From contig OW028583.1 of NCBI GenBank assembly GCA_932294295.1, positions 1,825,501-1,889,500 on the forward strand: a stretch of DNA of 64,000 bases. Direction: 5' to 3'. This stretch comes from Alitta virens (Eukaryota; Annelida; Polychaeta; Phyllodocida; Nereididae). The notes under the pieces were generated by a model that saw nothing but the letters and a program-made list of their open reading frames with translations, was not told the DNA's origin and searched no databases. Shown piece after piece: positions 24,801 to 36,523 of this stretch (its first letter is position 1; every line of letters begins with the position of its first letter). Position numbers and translations under genes: made by a program.

Positions 24801-27238
24801 ATAGATAGAGAAGAATTAGGAGACAACTTAATCTGTTGCCCAAAAATAGGTATTTTCTTCTCACATATTTTTTGAAAACCATTTGCCTACCTTCCCATTG
24901 CCATATTTTCTTGGTGAGACCGATAAACATTGTTTTGTTTCGGGATATTGGAAGTTTCGTATTTAGTATTGCAATGTTCTCCATTGGATGTAGATACATC
25001 AAATCTCCTCCAAATTCCTTACATCTAATTCTAGCGTTGTACCAGTTGGTGGATGATTCAGATATGTAGAAGCTGTTAAAATTGTTATATTTCCCTATTG
25101 ATATGAAGAACAGTGCAATCATTAGTTGATTCCTGTTGGTAGTATATGTCTAATGTACAGTTCAACTGGTCAAATTTACGATTCAACTTTTTAATTTTAG
25201 GTTTCTAATAACAGCATATAATGTGTATGTTTTTACTGTGATGCTATCAAAATTCTATATGAATGATTATGTACATCTTTATTGCACTGAAGCTGCATGT
25301 GCAAGTGGCTATGGCATAAATCTGTATAATACTCTAAATAAAATAATGTAAAGACCACAACAATGCATACCATTTTAATAACTCATATCCTACTATACCA
25401 CATTTTTAAAATAATTTTTTGAAAAACCCTAGGCTATACTGGGTTAATTGAAACAATGATTTTTACATTCTTTCTTTCCACTTTTACAATTTAATGACAC
25501 AATTATAAAAAGGATACTTACTAAATCGACAAATGAAGTGGTGACGTTTGTAACAATAGTCTTTGTTAGTCTCAGTTTCTACATTACGGTTGTCATTCTT
25601 GGTGTAAGTTAGAACTCCACACTGATTGTGATCATCACCGTCTGAATAAACCAGCATTTATATTCAAAATATAAGAAGGAAAACTTATACTCTTTCATGT
25701 TTTGGCCTACATTGGTAGAAAATTAGTGAGCTGTTCTCTCTTCAATTGGATTATAAATAACTAACTGTAGATGAATATATAGAACATATCATCTATTAGG
25801 CTGAGGTAATTGTCTTCAAACTTTAATGGCACTTACTCTCAATCATCCTATGTGAGTTAGCATATGCTTTGTCCAAAGAAACATTGTTAACAAAAGTCCA
25901 TTTTTCCAAATTCTTGGATTTTCCTCCCAACCAAACGTCCTTTGCAATGGATGCCTTTGCATCTATCTCGAGTGGTGGTTCCTTGTGTAGTTTAGCCATG
26001 GTCAGATTCCTTTGATTGCATAGAGCTTTACTCTCACCCCAGGTTCTGTTCTTGTCAGTATAAAGGTAGTAGCAAACATCGTCAACTTTTGTGGCTTCGC
26101 AATGCTCTTCATCATTACAGAGGCTTTGGCATGAATTCTCCAAGTCATTTGCTGAAAACGGAGATAATAATTAAATTATAATGGAATTTTAGAGCTTTTG
26201 TGATATTACTTGTAATTTCATTCTCATGTCCAATGACGTATCAATCTACTTCTTGCATGGATTTGCTTGTCTCATGAAATAAATATTTAGATATTTGCTA
26301 AAGTCAGTGAAAAGTCTCTGTTAATATAAAAGTTTGCAAGTTTTTTGATGGTTAAGAATACGAAACATCTATTTACAACATCTCTTTTTACTCGCTTTGA
26401 ATGATAAAGTGTAATATCTGATATAAACTGATAACTGAGCAATCAGATTTATGGTTATAATTGTTTATCTTCACATTGCAGCTTGCTGTTAGTATTATTA
26501 AGCGTATCCCCAGCAGGCACATGGTAATACAACGTACGTGATTTCCAAATTGGATTTTGGTCATGACGTCAACAAAATAAAATTTAATGTAAATATGACA
26601 TATTTTGCCAACCATGGAATCTGACATCAATATCTGGCATAAGATTCATGTAATATTGATAACTAATATGTTGATAATACATCTATATACATTATATATT
26701 ACACCAGAAATTCATTTTTGCAAAATTATATCAAGCTACTTTCAGAATTGTATATTTGTGTTGTAAAGGGGTTAAAGGGATTAAGGAGTAATTCCTGGTT
26801 TTATTATTTTTATAAATTTGATGTTATTTATGAAATATTATTTAATTTACAAGATAATAAATTAACTGAAATATTGGATCAATTTAATGTTATTATTCGA
26901 TTTTATATGTCGATTATGCATTGTTGATGGACCTCAAGTTCAATAATCTACTCACTAAGATCACAGGACAGAGATGTAAATATTGCATCAGGAAAGGATG
27001 TTGAAAAAATTGTCGAACTCAACTGATGTCCAATGTCATTCCAACATCACGTTCCAACGTCATGATGACGTTAATGTGAGATATTTTGTTCGTTTTGATC
27101 ATTATGTAAATTCGCCCCATTCCTTGACAGCTTAAACTGTAGTTAAGATATACAAAATTGATTAATGTCATGTTACATACCTGAATTTGATGAAATTACA
27201 GTCAGAAACCATATGACTAGAAAAGGCAACACCAACAT
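18815..27238 (-). CDS. Receptor gene B: two-CTLD C-type lectin-like receptor with long tyrosine-containing tail
   Basis: Minus-strand exons: 27238-27181, 26151-25837, 25641-25522, 25094-24891, 23999-23862, 22257-22192, 21942-21867, 21684-21631, 21042-20914, 19502-19422, 18908-18815, giving 444 aa ending at TGA. The start ATG at 27238 follows ACC and opens a signal peptide (MLVLPFLVIWFLTVISS). CTLD1 (about 25-164) has CYYLYTDKNRTW and WLGGKSKNLEKW. CTLD2 (165-279) has STNWYNAR and FIGLTKKIWQWEG. The transmembrane segment (about 301-325) is followed by basic KPKRR. The 118-residue tail contains SDYMN and SDYQNV; SDYQNV fits the ITIM pattern [SIVL]xYxx[IVL], and both also fit YxN. No EPN/WND. 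Divergently placed to gene C and convergent to gene A. Splice sites are GT-AG throughout; ligand and partners are unknown. Confidence 0.85.
19207..19357. mobile_element. Short MITE, copy 1 (in a 3' intron of gene B)
   Basis: A 151-bp element starts with CATGGCCAA and ends with TTGGCCATG. Its roughly 30-bp terminal inverted repeats include GTGCGTTTTCCAT, and it has further internal palindromes. It is flanked by TA on both sides, as expected for a TA-targeting (Tc1/mariner-type) MITE. It resembles the copy at 20397. Confidence 0.8.
20397..20549. mobile_element. Short MITE, copy 2 (in a 3' intron of gene B)
   Basis: A second copy of the 151-bp element, with the same CATGGCCAA/TTGGCCATG ends and the internal word TTTATCCTTCTCATGG. 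Left flank is TA; the right flank is less clear. The two copies lie 1.2 kb apart in adjacent introns. Confidence 0.8.
22254..22697 (-). other. Unexplained 147-codon open frame inside an intron of gene B
   Basis: This minus-strand frame runs up to the acceptor of the gene B linker exon (22257) and stops over it. The peptide is non-repetitive, with several Cys and NxS/T sites, and reads like a secreted domain (for example INHSDENIDVFSILKLLHDW). It could be an intron-retained or alternative extracellular segment, an old exon, or chance. I do not recognise a family, and no clear donor follows. Confidence 0.3.
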
Positions 27239-28658
27239 GGTTCTTTTAGTCCATGCATGGCATGGCAAAAAGAAGTAAAGTTTATCATATCAAGCAGCTT
27301 TCCTCATTATTATCAATTTCATGTTTCCCTGTAATTATAATACATTAGAATGTGTGTTGTACACATTTCAGTTTGCACTAAACCTATTTAGGCCACATAA
27401 GGAAGCTTGAACAATTAAAGAAAACAATGCTGACTGACTTGTTATTGTTTAAATTTAAAATACATACATAACAAAAGTTCCTGCGCTCTTTGAGGCATTA
27501 TACATCATTAGCATGTATTTTGTTAACCAAACCAATTGTAACATCATATCATCATAAGAATTGCTGATGGACTTCATTGTTTCTAATACTGTTAGATGTA
27601 TATATAGTTTAACAAGACTGAACTGCACAATGAAAACTGTACATTATTACGTTGGTATTGTATTGTGGAACTCATTGGACAATGACAAGAAACCAGACAG
27701 CTTAACAAGGTCAACAAAATGCTGCAAGTGTCTGTTACATAATTATGTGGAGGTTCTGATGTTGACTCATCAACCATCAGTCAATGACTGGTGGGTTGGC
27801 CACTAGAGGCAGCACTGTTGCTGCTCTCTGGTCACTTGGAGCAGCATTGATGCTGCTCTGTGATTGGCTGTTGGGCTAGCCACACCTTTGAGAGCACAAA
27901 ACCCCCTGGATCTGATGAGCAGGGACAGAGACCTTTGAGCATTCAGAGTGACCCAATGGTCCTTCTCTAGATATATCATACTTGTGAAACATCTTACAAT
28001 CCACTTGGAATAACCCCTGTTATTCCAAGTCCAGAACACTCTTTGCCAGTCCCTTTGGATACTGGATTCCACTTGAGACTCTATACTCTATGGTCTAGGC
28101 TCATCAGGAGCACACCACCAGCAAATTTTGCAAAGGCTGGCTAGCAGGCTGACAATAGAGTTGAAAAGTTGTCAGTCTAGGAAACATTTCTCTGTTATTC
28201 ATTTTTTTCTGATTTACCAGCTACTGCATAAGCACTGGTGCCAGCCAGCCCATTGATGATTATTTTGTAAGCTAGCCAGCCAATTAAATTCACCAAAATA
28301 GCAACCGCCTTAGCCAGCCAGCCAATTCAATTAACCAGCTAGCAACTTTCTTAGTCAGCTGACATTTCTTAGCATTTCTTCCAACTAAGCCTACTAAGCT
28401 GTAAATTTTCCCCTAACTTTTCCAGCTGGTATTGTTATGTTAGGCCAGAAAGGCCTAATAATAGCAAAAATGGAGGCAGGATGATTCAGGCTAATGACTG
28501 TCTGTATATTTTGTCATTATTTCTACTGAAGTCTGTTTATGACTGAACTGAATTTTTTCCTTATTTATCTCTACTTTTGAATGTCCATAAATGCTAGATA
28601 ATAAAGCCAGATGAGAGGGAGTATATAAAGGAACAGCTGTATCACAAGAATTTCCAGT

Positions 28659-29160
28659 GCAGCTGGGAGACTGCAAGCTAGCAGGAGGTCACTAACTGGA
28701 GCCTCAATAAGTTGAAAAATAGCAAGCATCGTCACTGCAGCAGGAGACTGCCAGCTAGCTGGAGGTCATTAGCTGAAGCCTCAATAAGTTGAAAATAGCA
28801 AGCCTCGCCACTGCAGCTGGGAGACTGCCAGCTAGCTGGAGCCTTAATAAGTTGAAAAATAGCAAGCATCGCCACTGCAGCTGGTAGACTGCCAGCTAAC
28901 TGGAGCCTTAATAAGTTGAAAATAGCAAGCATCGCCACTGCAGCTGGTAGACTGCCAGCTAACTGGAGGTCATTAGCTGAAGCCTCAATAGTTTGAAAAA
29001 TAGCAAGCATCGTCACAGCAGCGGGAGACTGCCAGCTAGCTGGAGGTCATTAGCTGGAGCCTCAATAATTTGAAAAATAGCAAGCATCGCCACTGCAGCT
29101 GGGAGACTGCCAGCTAGCTGGAGGTCACTAGCTATAGCCTCAATAAGTTGAGAATTTGCC
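28659..29160. repeat. 64/77-bp minisatellite, seven copies
   Basis: Units begin with GCAGCTGGGAGACTGCCAGC-like words at 28659, 28737, 28813, 28877, 28940, 29018 and 29094. Long units (76-78 bp) carry an extra block around GTCATTAGCTGAA that short units (63-64 bp) lack. Copies are about 90% alike. Similar words reappear at 30765-30825, beyond the inserted TTAA element. Confidence 0.85.
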
Positions 29161-29184
29161 AGCTAGTATGGATCAGCTCCTTAA

Positions 29185-30739
29185 AGGGGAACTAATGGAA
29201 GTTTGAATGTTTATTTCAAAAGTTCAATTAGTTGTCAAATAATATATTGCAGTGAAAGGAAATGTCTTAAACTCGGGTTTGATATGATTTCAAGCCAATT
29301 AAAAGTGAAATTTGCACCAACCATCAACATGCTGGGGGCCGCCATTATTGCACACGGCACGCAAAATAGTGACGTCACTTATGTACACAGCTAGGCCATA
29401 TGTATTCAGCAATACAAATTAATTACAATCCTGTGGATTACAATCTGTTACATTGTTCATTGCAATTATAATGACAAGAACAGATGTCACAACAACATGA
29501 AGTTCTTACTGAGTGTCAAGTAATTGCCATTGAACTATTTGAGACAATGCAATTATCACACAATATCAGAACAACTATCAAGTATCCTGCTTTGTAATAC
29601 AACTACTGAATGTTTGGATAACTGAGTACTAATTAAATTAAATGATTTTTTAGTAATTTAGAGCAGTTTTACATTGTATTAGATTTCAGCATTGTATGCA
29701 TACACAAAAAATTTATTATGTTGCCAAATAAATCTATCTATCATTCGTCCACTGTTTATTAGTGAAGCTTTAAAAAAATAGTGTATTGACAAAGTTTTGT
29801 TGAAAATAAGTTTTCGATATTATATTTTATTTTAAACTGGTATATTTAATGTATCTAGCAATGCAACCAACATACAATTGAAATAAGCACAATTTGGTAA
29901 TTAATATATATTAATCTTTGTAAAGAAGGAGGTACTGCCTTTAAAACAACCCCACTAACACTACATATACACCAAATATAAATACTATGAAATATATGTA
30001 ATTATGTATACTATACATAATAATGCACATTGCCCCTAAAGATTATGTAACATTTAATTTACAAAGCAAAGCAGTATTCCAATTCTGTTCTCTTGCAAAA
30101 ATATGGTCAGAAATATAGTGATACAAAATATATGTTAATGTAATCTTAAAGTTATTAAATTTTACAATAAATACCTTTTGCTATTTAAACTCCTATGCTT
30201 GGGAAAAACGTCTTACATAACATGTACGTAGCAGGGTTATTGCTTATTTGCCCATGCATATATACCTATATACCTATCCTAAGGGCAATATCCTGAAATA
30301 AGCCCCTCAGGGGCCTTCCAGGAGTAATAGTGAAGGTATTCATTGATTGAGGGGCTTATTTCAGGATATTGCCTAACTTTGACATGCCCTTTACAAAAGC
30401 TCTGAAAGTGCAATTAACACCTGTATCTAAAACTGTTGTTGACAGTTGTTCTCACCAGTTGAATTGCATTGCCAAGCCTCCAGAATACTTGGCTCTCATT
30501 GGCTAAGACCACTCTAGTGACCCCATGCTAAGACTTGGTACAACAGTGACGTATTTCCGGTCAGTGCAAAACACCAGGAATTTAAAAAATGGCGGCCTCC
30601 GTAGTTCACAACACGGAGCTAATAAATGCAGGATATTTCATTACCAGGGCACATATACAAGTTATGAATAGCATGGAATTGTTTCTATGGACCCAAGCTA
30701 AAATCTGAGAGGTAAAGTGCAAAAGGGGTTAGTTCCCCT
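29185..30739. mobile_element. Non-autonomous piggyBac-like element with TTAA target duplication
   Basis: The ends are AGGGGAACTAA (29185) and its reverse complement TTAGTTCCCCT (to 30739). TTAA flanks both sides (29181-29184 and 30740-30743). TTAA duplication is the hallmark of piggyBac-type transposition. The 1555-bp interior has no transposase frame, so it would depend on another copy. Only about 11 bp of the terminal repeats match. It sits at the edge of a minisatellite array. Confidence 0.7.
30284..30373. repeat. 90-bp hairpin with 26-bp perfect arms
   Basis: The arm at 30284-30309 and its reverse complement at 30348-30373 share GCAATATCCTGAAATAAGCC and beyond without mismatch; the loop is 38 bp. 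It lies inside the TTAA-flanked element and may be a nested foldback or small MITE. Confidence 0.8.
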
Positions 30740-31325
30740 TTAAGGACTTGTCAGCTGACATATATACCAGATGGGAATGATCCAGCTGGGAGACAGGTCT
30801 CAGAGCCAGCTGGGAAGACTCCAGCCAGCGTGTGTTTTGATGAATAACCGATAAAAGTGATTAATAGGTCGTAGTGTGCTCCTAGCTCATGTATGATATG
30901 TATTGTGTGGTAATTCCTGTTGGATAAACCTGTTGTTGATCTTTTGTTGGACAAGACTTGTGGTCTTGGAACCTTTATCCATGGTCAACTTACCATGCAT
31001 TTGAGCAAGAACCATTACACATACAAGTCATATTGCCAAATATTGACAATTAATTGACTCAATTTCTAACTAATTTTTGCAAAATTGACATTTAAAAAAA
31101 TCTTTATTGTAGCTGGAACCTAGTTTTATTTTTACTAATTTTCTCTTATGCTTTTATTGTAAATGTATGTCACATATTTTTCTCGCATCAGTTATAGTGA
31201 CACTTAAGTTTTGGTCATCTTATATCTGTAGTAGACTCAATATAGATCAGTGCTTTTATTTTCCAATCAGATTGCTTATAACTAGGTCATATGGAGAGGC
31301 AGCAGGCAATGCACAGGGGTTTGGA

Positions 31326-34300
31326 ATGAAGTTGCTAATTTTCACATTAGTACAGTTCTGGGGGCTTTCTGCAGGTAGGTAAATCATCAATATTGCACAA
31401 AGTAAAAATCTGTGCTAAACTATTATTTCTGAGGGATTAGAAGAAATGCATATTTTGTCAATTTATTCAGAACCAGTGCTACTATTGTTTCACCAGACAG
31501 ATAACAAAGATCCTTCTGTTTTTTTTTTTCTTTGTTATGTCGAGATTTCAGTAGAGATAATTTAGGTAGCTCTCTTATCTTTAACTCAATAGGGAACTTT
31601 TTGTGTTGTTTCAAGAGTTTTACAGGTTGACTATTGTTAGATTGACTAATTTATACATGAAGTAAAAGCTGCCCCTGCTGAAGTCTAGGAAAAAGAGGAT
31701 AACATAATTGAAATGGGACTGGGGCAAAAAGTATTTTATATCAAATATTTTTTCCAGGTATATTTAAGCGCACAAACGCTCTGAGTTTTGAAAATATATC
31801 GGTCAACGCAGCAGCAGCGTAGGCAGGGAGGGGGTTGCCTCTGACAAGTGTCTTAATCGTCGAACCCACAAACCCACAGCAGTCACTGGGCTTTTTGCCC
31901 CTGTTATTGGGACAAAGTAAAAAAACTAAGATTATGCAAAAATATATAAAATCCACGCAATAACTTTATTCTGCCAAGTTTAGCACTGAATTATCCCATG
32001 TTTCCATATTCCCTTCAAGCCGAATCACTGAGTGCATTAATTCTATAGAGTTGGCAGATGTAGAAATCACAAAAAAGTAAACCTCTTGCTCCGACTCTTC
32101 TCTTCCATTAATGCATCAAATAGACTAAATTTAATTCTTGCTTAGTATTAAAAACACGTTTTCTCATGCTAAAACTACTGCTTTTTTTTCGCAATTAAAT
32201 TTTGAAATGCCGACTGTTTGTTTATGTGGGGGTGAAAACGGCCACGGTACCTGGACGGCTAAATGAGAAAACGGCCACTTGCGAGGCCAATTGTATTTTT
32301 CCTGGGAATTAGATATTCATATGGCCTACACAATAACCAAATTATTAACCTAGAGTGTACTAGCGATGGGATAATTGTTAAATATGATGCGAAATATTGT
32401 TAAATTTTACTGGAGCCGGCGAAATCCACTAATATAATGTTAATATATCAATAAATAATATTGGAAGATTTTCAAAATGTTTTTGCCTCTCTTATGTCAA
32501 CTACAATGTAACTAATAAGTGACAACACACATTGTAGCAAAAACTAAGAATCCATAAACAATGTCTGCAAATATTTTGCTGTTTATAATTATTAATAATA
32601 ATCAAAAGATTTACCAGAGAGATATCAGATCAGTCAAAATGTGATAAATCCCAGAACTCCATTTCAAGAAATGATACAGAGATGCAGTTGTCTGCTAACC
32701 CTTTGAAATTATGTTGTGTGCAAAGCTTTAAATGATTATTTGCTCATTAATTACGCTAAGGATGTCGTTCTTAATTGCTTTTATTACAATATGTAATTAT
32801 TTTATCAAAGTTTGATTTAAACTAGTCTGGTGCTATATAATCAAAAGTAAGGCAACATACAATTGACATGAATCAGATGAATGGGCATTACAGAAATTAA
32901 AAATAATGCCAATTTTTAATTTCCGGGTTTTTTTAAACTGCACAGCATATAAATAAATTTATATATATATATATATGTAAACTATTTTGTAGGATTTTCA
33001 ACCTAATGGTAAACACGTTGATCTTGGGTTTGCCCTGAATGTTTAACTTGAATAAACCTACCTGACACTTTATGTAGACAATAGAGTGCATGTAGGCTCA
33101 GCAAAAATGTGGTGTTGCTTAATTATCCTTAGGCACAGCATCCGTAATACAACATGACATTCGAATATATACCAAAACAACAATAAAGTATTAAATAATT
33201 CATAAATTTATTCTTTTATTTTTATTTTCATGATATGATCAAGAGTCATAGAATGGAATAGGTTCTTGATAAAGAAATAATTACATCACAATCAAGACTT
33301 TCCATTTGTTTTATCTCCCATTACTTATTGAATTGTATTACTAGCACTTGTGAAAAATTATTAAAAATATATATTTTATTTATAGAATAAAATAAAATTG
33401 TGTTACTTTCTGGTTTATCAGCTGGTCAGAAATTAAATTTTTTCTCTTTAAGAAAATTATTATGATGTTTTTTTTATTGGTTGGCTAAACATAATCAAGC
33501 AAAATATACAAAGTATTTTTCAACGGTAATTGCAATTATTTTGTTGTCTGCAATTGCTTTCATCAGCCTTCATTAATCATTGGCAACTGCAAAACACATT
33601 GCCTTAATTGATAGCTATTGGTGAAAGCAATAACATATTCAGCTTCCTGTTTGTAATTGTGAATGACAATTAAGACAATGACACCAATTTAATTTTGATT
33701 ATTTAATGACACATAAAAAAATATTTAACCATAATTTTGTCATTTAAGTCAAGGATAAAACATCCTTGGTGTTTAAGTAATGGTGTTATGATTAAAAATA
33801 ATGTGTTACAAACATTGATCAAATAATACCATATTCATATAATTCATACAAGATCTCATGGACCAGGACATGCGCACATGGTGGCTTATTTTTTCCGACA
33901 ACTTTATTTGACTAGAAATGTTACTGGTCATTAAATACTACATTTATAGGCCTTTAATACATTTATGGGTGGCCGGCTGGTAATTGGCCATTATGGAGGT
34001 TGGCAGTTTTGGGTTGTTGGCCGTCACGGGGAGTGGCCGTTATGGTAGGTGGCCGTGTTGACCCTACTCTGTTTACAGCACGTGACGAAAATGGCGGCAA
34101 TGATCAACAATGATCAACTTGATCGCTTCAGATCTTTCAGCAGAGATTTTACTGACTGAACGTAATGATAACTCATAATTTGATTTACTGTTGAATTACG
34201 CCAATTTGCCGGTGCTAGGGATACTTTAAAAGGTTGCTGCTGTTTACTGAATTGTTCAGGAAAATGTGTAGAATTTATATATTTATACAATAGATAATAA

Positions 34301-35867
34301 ATTTGTAAAATTCCGTGTAAATAATGGAGTATACAAGGCCCAAACACTGGTCTCAATGAGGCAGTAGCCATCATACTGTATTAAAGTGTTTACAGTGTAG
34401 GCCTAGTGCTGCTGGCATTCTACACACAACACCAGGTACCACTTTTTTTTTTTAAGAATATTTTTGTTAGAGGAGCTGCAATTTTTGACTGTTGAAATTA
34501 TTTTTCAGGAACTGTGCTAAATGACGGATGCCAGCATGAGTGTCACGTGGAAACTACATGTCGATCAAAACAATTTTCAAGCAAATGTTATTACATATTT
34601 AGTGATGGGAAAAGAACCTGGCACGATAGCAAGGAACTCTGCCAGACGCAAAGCCTCTCAATGGTACAATTTGCAGGAAAAGTGAATCAGAGTGCAATGA
34701 ACTTGCTTGAATTGCTTGAGGACTTAGGACCTAATCCATACATTTGGTTGGGTGGAAGAGCTAATGATTTGGAAGAGTGGACATTTATCAATGATGTGCT
34801 CTTAAACGAAACTGGCTCTAACATGCCCTCAGCATTCTCAGGTAAGCAAGTTTCTGTTAACGTTTCTAAGAAATAAAATATTGTTTGGTTGGCTTCTATA
34901 ATGGAAAGGTGTTTATTTCGAATGGTAATGGCAATCAAGGAATTTGATACACCTTACTATAAAATCTTCTGCAATTAAAATCAATTGTTTGTGCGCTTTA
35001 GATGGCCAGAAAATGCATCTATGTGGAGTGATTAGTGCAGAAGGTGTCGTGGATAAAGATGACTGCAGCAACATAAACAATTTTGTTTGCCGTTATGGTA
35101 AGATTGTAAATGCCTTTAATATTTTCAAGAATCTTCAATGTCCTAACAACTTCATTTGCCCTTATATTATTGTAATATTATCAAGAATCTCAGCTATTCT
35201 AACAGTTTGAATGGTTGTTTTGGTTTCGAAAAGTCGTATTCTAAGTTAATGAATATGTATACTTTATGTCTGCAGCAGACAAAGTGAAAAATAAAAAATA
35301 ATAAAAAAATCAAATTAGGAAAAACAAACTGATTACAAACAAGAATGATTGTATGAATATATAGATATAATTCAGGTAAAGTAACTACCAATAACAATTA
35401 TAATTTCAATACCACCAGTACAACGCTTAATCAGGGGTAACTACAATAGTACCATTATGGCATCAGAGGATCATGCCGCCCCCTTGGGCTATTTATTAAT
35501 AGCCTTAGGGTTAATAAGTATGATCAGATGGTTGTGCCCCCCGGCGCTAGTGCATCTTGACCTTAAGCTATGACGTATGCTGTGCGTTCGGTATCCATCC
35601 AAAAAGCCCCTCAGGGTAAAATGTAATGTTTGTTAAATATATTTAAAAGGCTATTGATAATATATATATATATATTAGCCTGTTATAGTACATCATGCAA
35701 TGCTTAGGCATTGGTAGTGGCAACATTACATACATTGTAGTTTACTATTATCCTTTTTAGGGGAGGGCCAATTGATTTTAAAAAGGCAGGAAGCTTATAT
35801 TAGATGTCATTTGATATTAACTTTCTGTTAAGCAACACAAAACACAAAGTCTCATACAACATGCATT

Positions 35868-35932
<65 letters not shown>

Positions 35933-36491
35933 TGTTTTTAAGCTATATAAAGCTCATTATAGTTGTGTATTTCAGTATTAACTTCTTGAAAAGCAGCACA
36001 AAGCTCCTCAATGACCATTTTGTATTTACACTTCTTTTGCTTATGCTCTCTAGTGTAGCACTAGCATGTAGCATGTAGCATGTAGCATGCCTTTCATCCA
36101 AGCTGACATATTATCCAGCATACATTCAACTGCTCTAGAGAGATGCTGACTGAGTACTGACATCCATAGGAATGAAACCTGGCTGGCTGTTTTTGCCCTA
36201 AGGTCTTAATGAGAACCTGTCTTTCATTGGTCAACTTTTGACATCAAACACAGACCGCTGTGCATTGCCAATTAAGCAGGTGCAAATCTGTGATATCATT
36301 GTTCTATACTCATTACTTTGACATAGCCATTTTATAGAAAAAAGCGAAAAACAAAACTTAATAAATTGCAACACTTTATCCAAAAAAAAAAAGCACAAAA
36401 CAAAAATACATGCAAACTTTCACTCCTTTAGTAAAAAAAGAAAAAAAAAGACAAAAAAAAGAAAAAAAAAGACAAAAAAAGAAAAAAAAAG

Positions 36492-36523
<32 letters not shown>

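Larger units (their letters stand above)
27239..31325. other. Intergenic DNA between divergent genes B and C
   Basis: Holds the shared 5' regions of genes B and C, a palindrome (28004-28029, 11-bp arms, 4-bp loop), a minisatellite (28659-29160) and a TTAA-flanked element (29185-30739). I see no coding exon. The minus-strand frame at 27803-28072 lacks recognisable motifs. Confidence 0.5.

Noticed and set aside
35870..35931. Open frame of Ile/Tyr repeats
   Set aside because: Translation of a (TA)n microsatellite.
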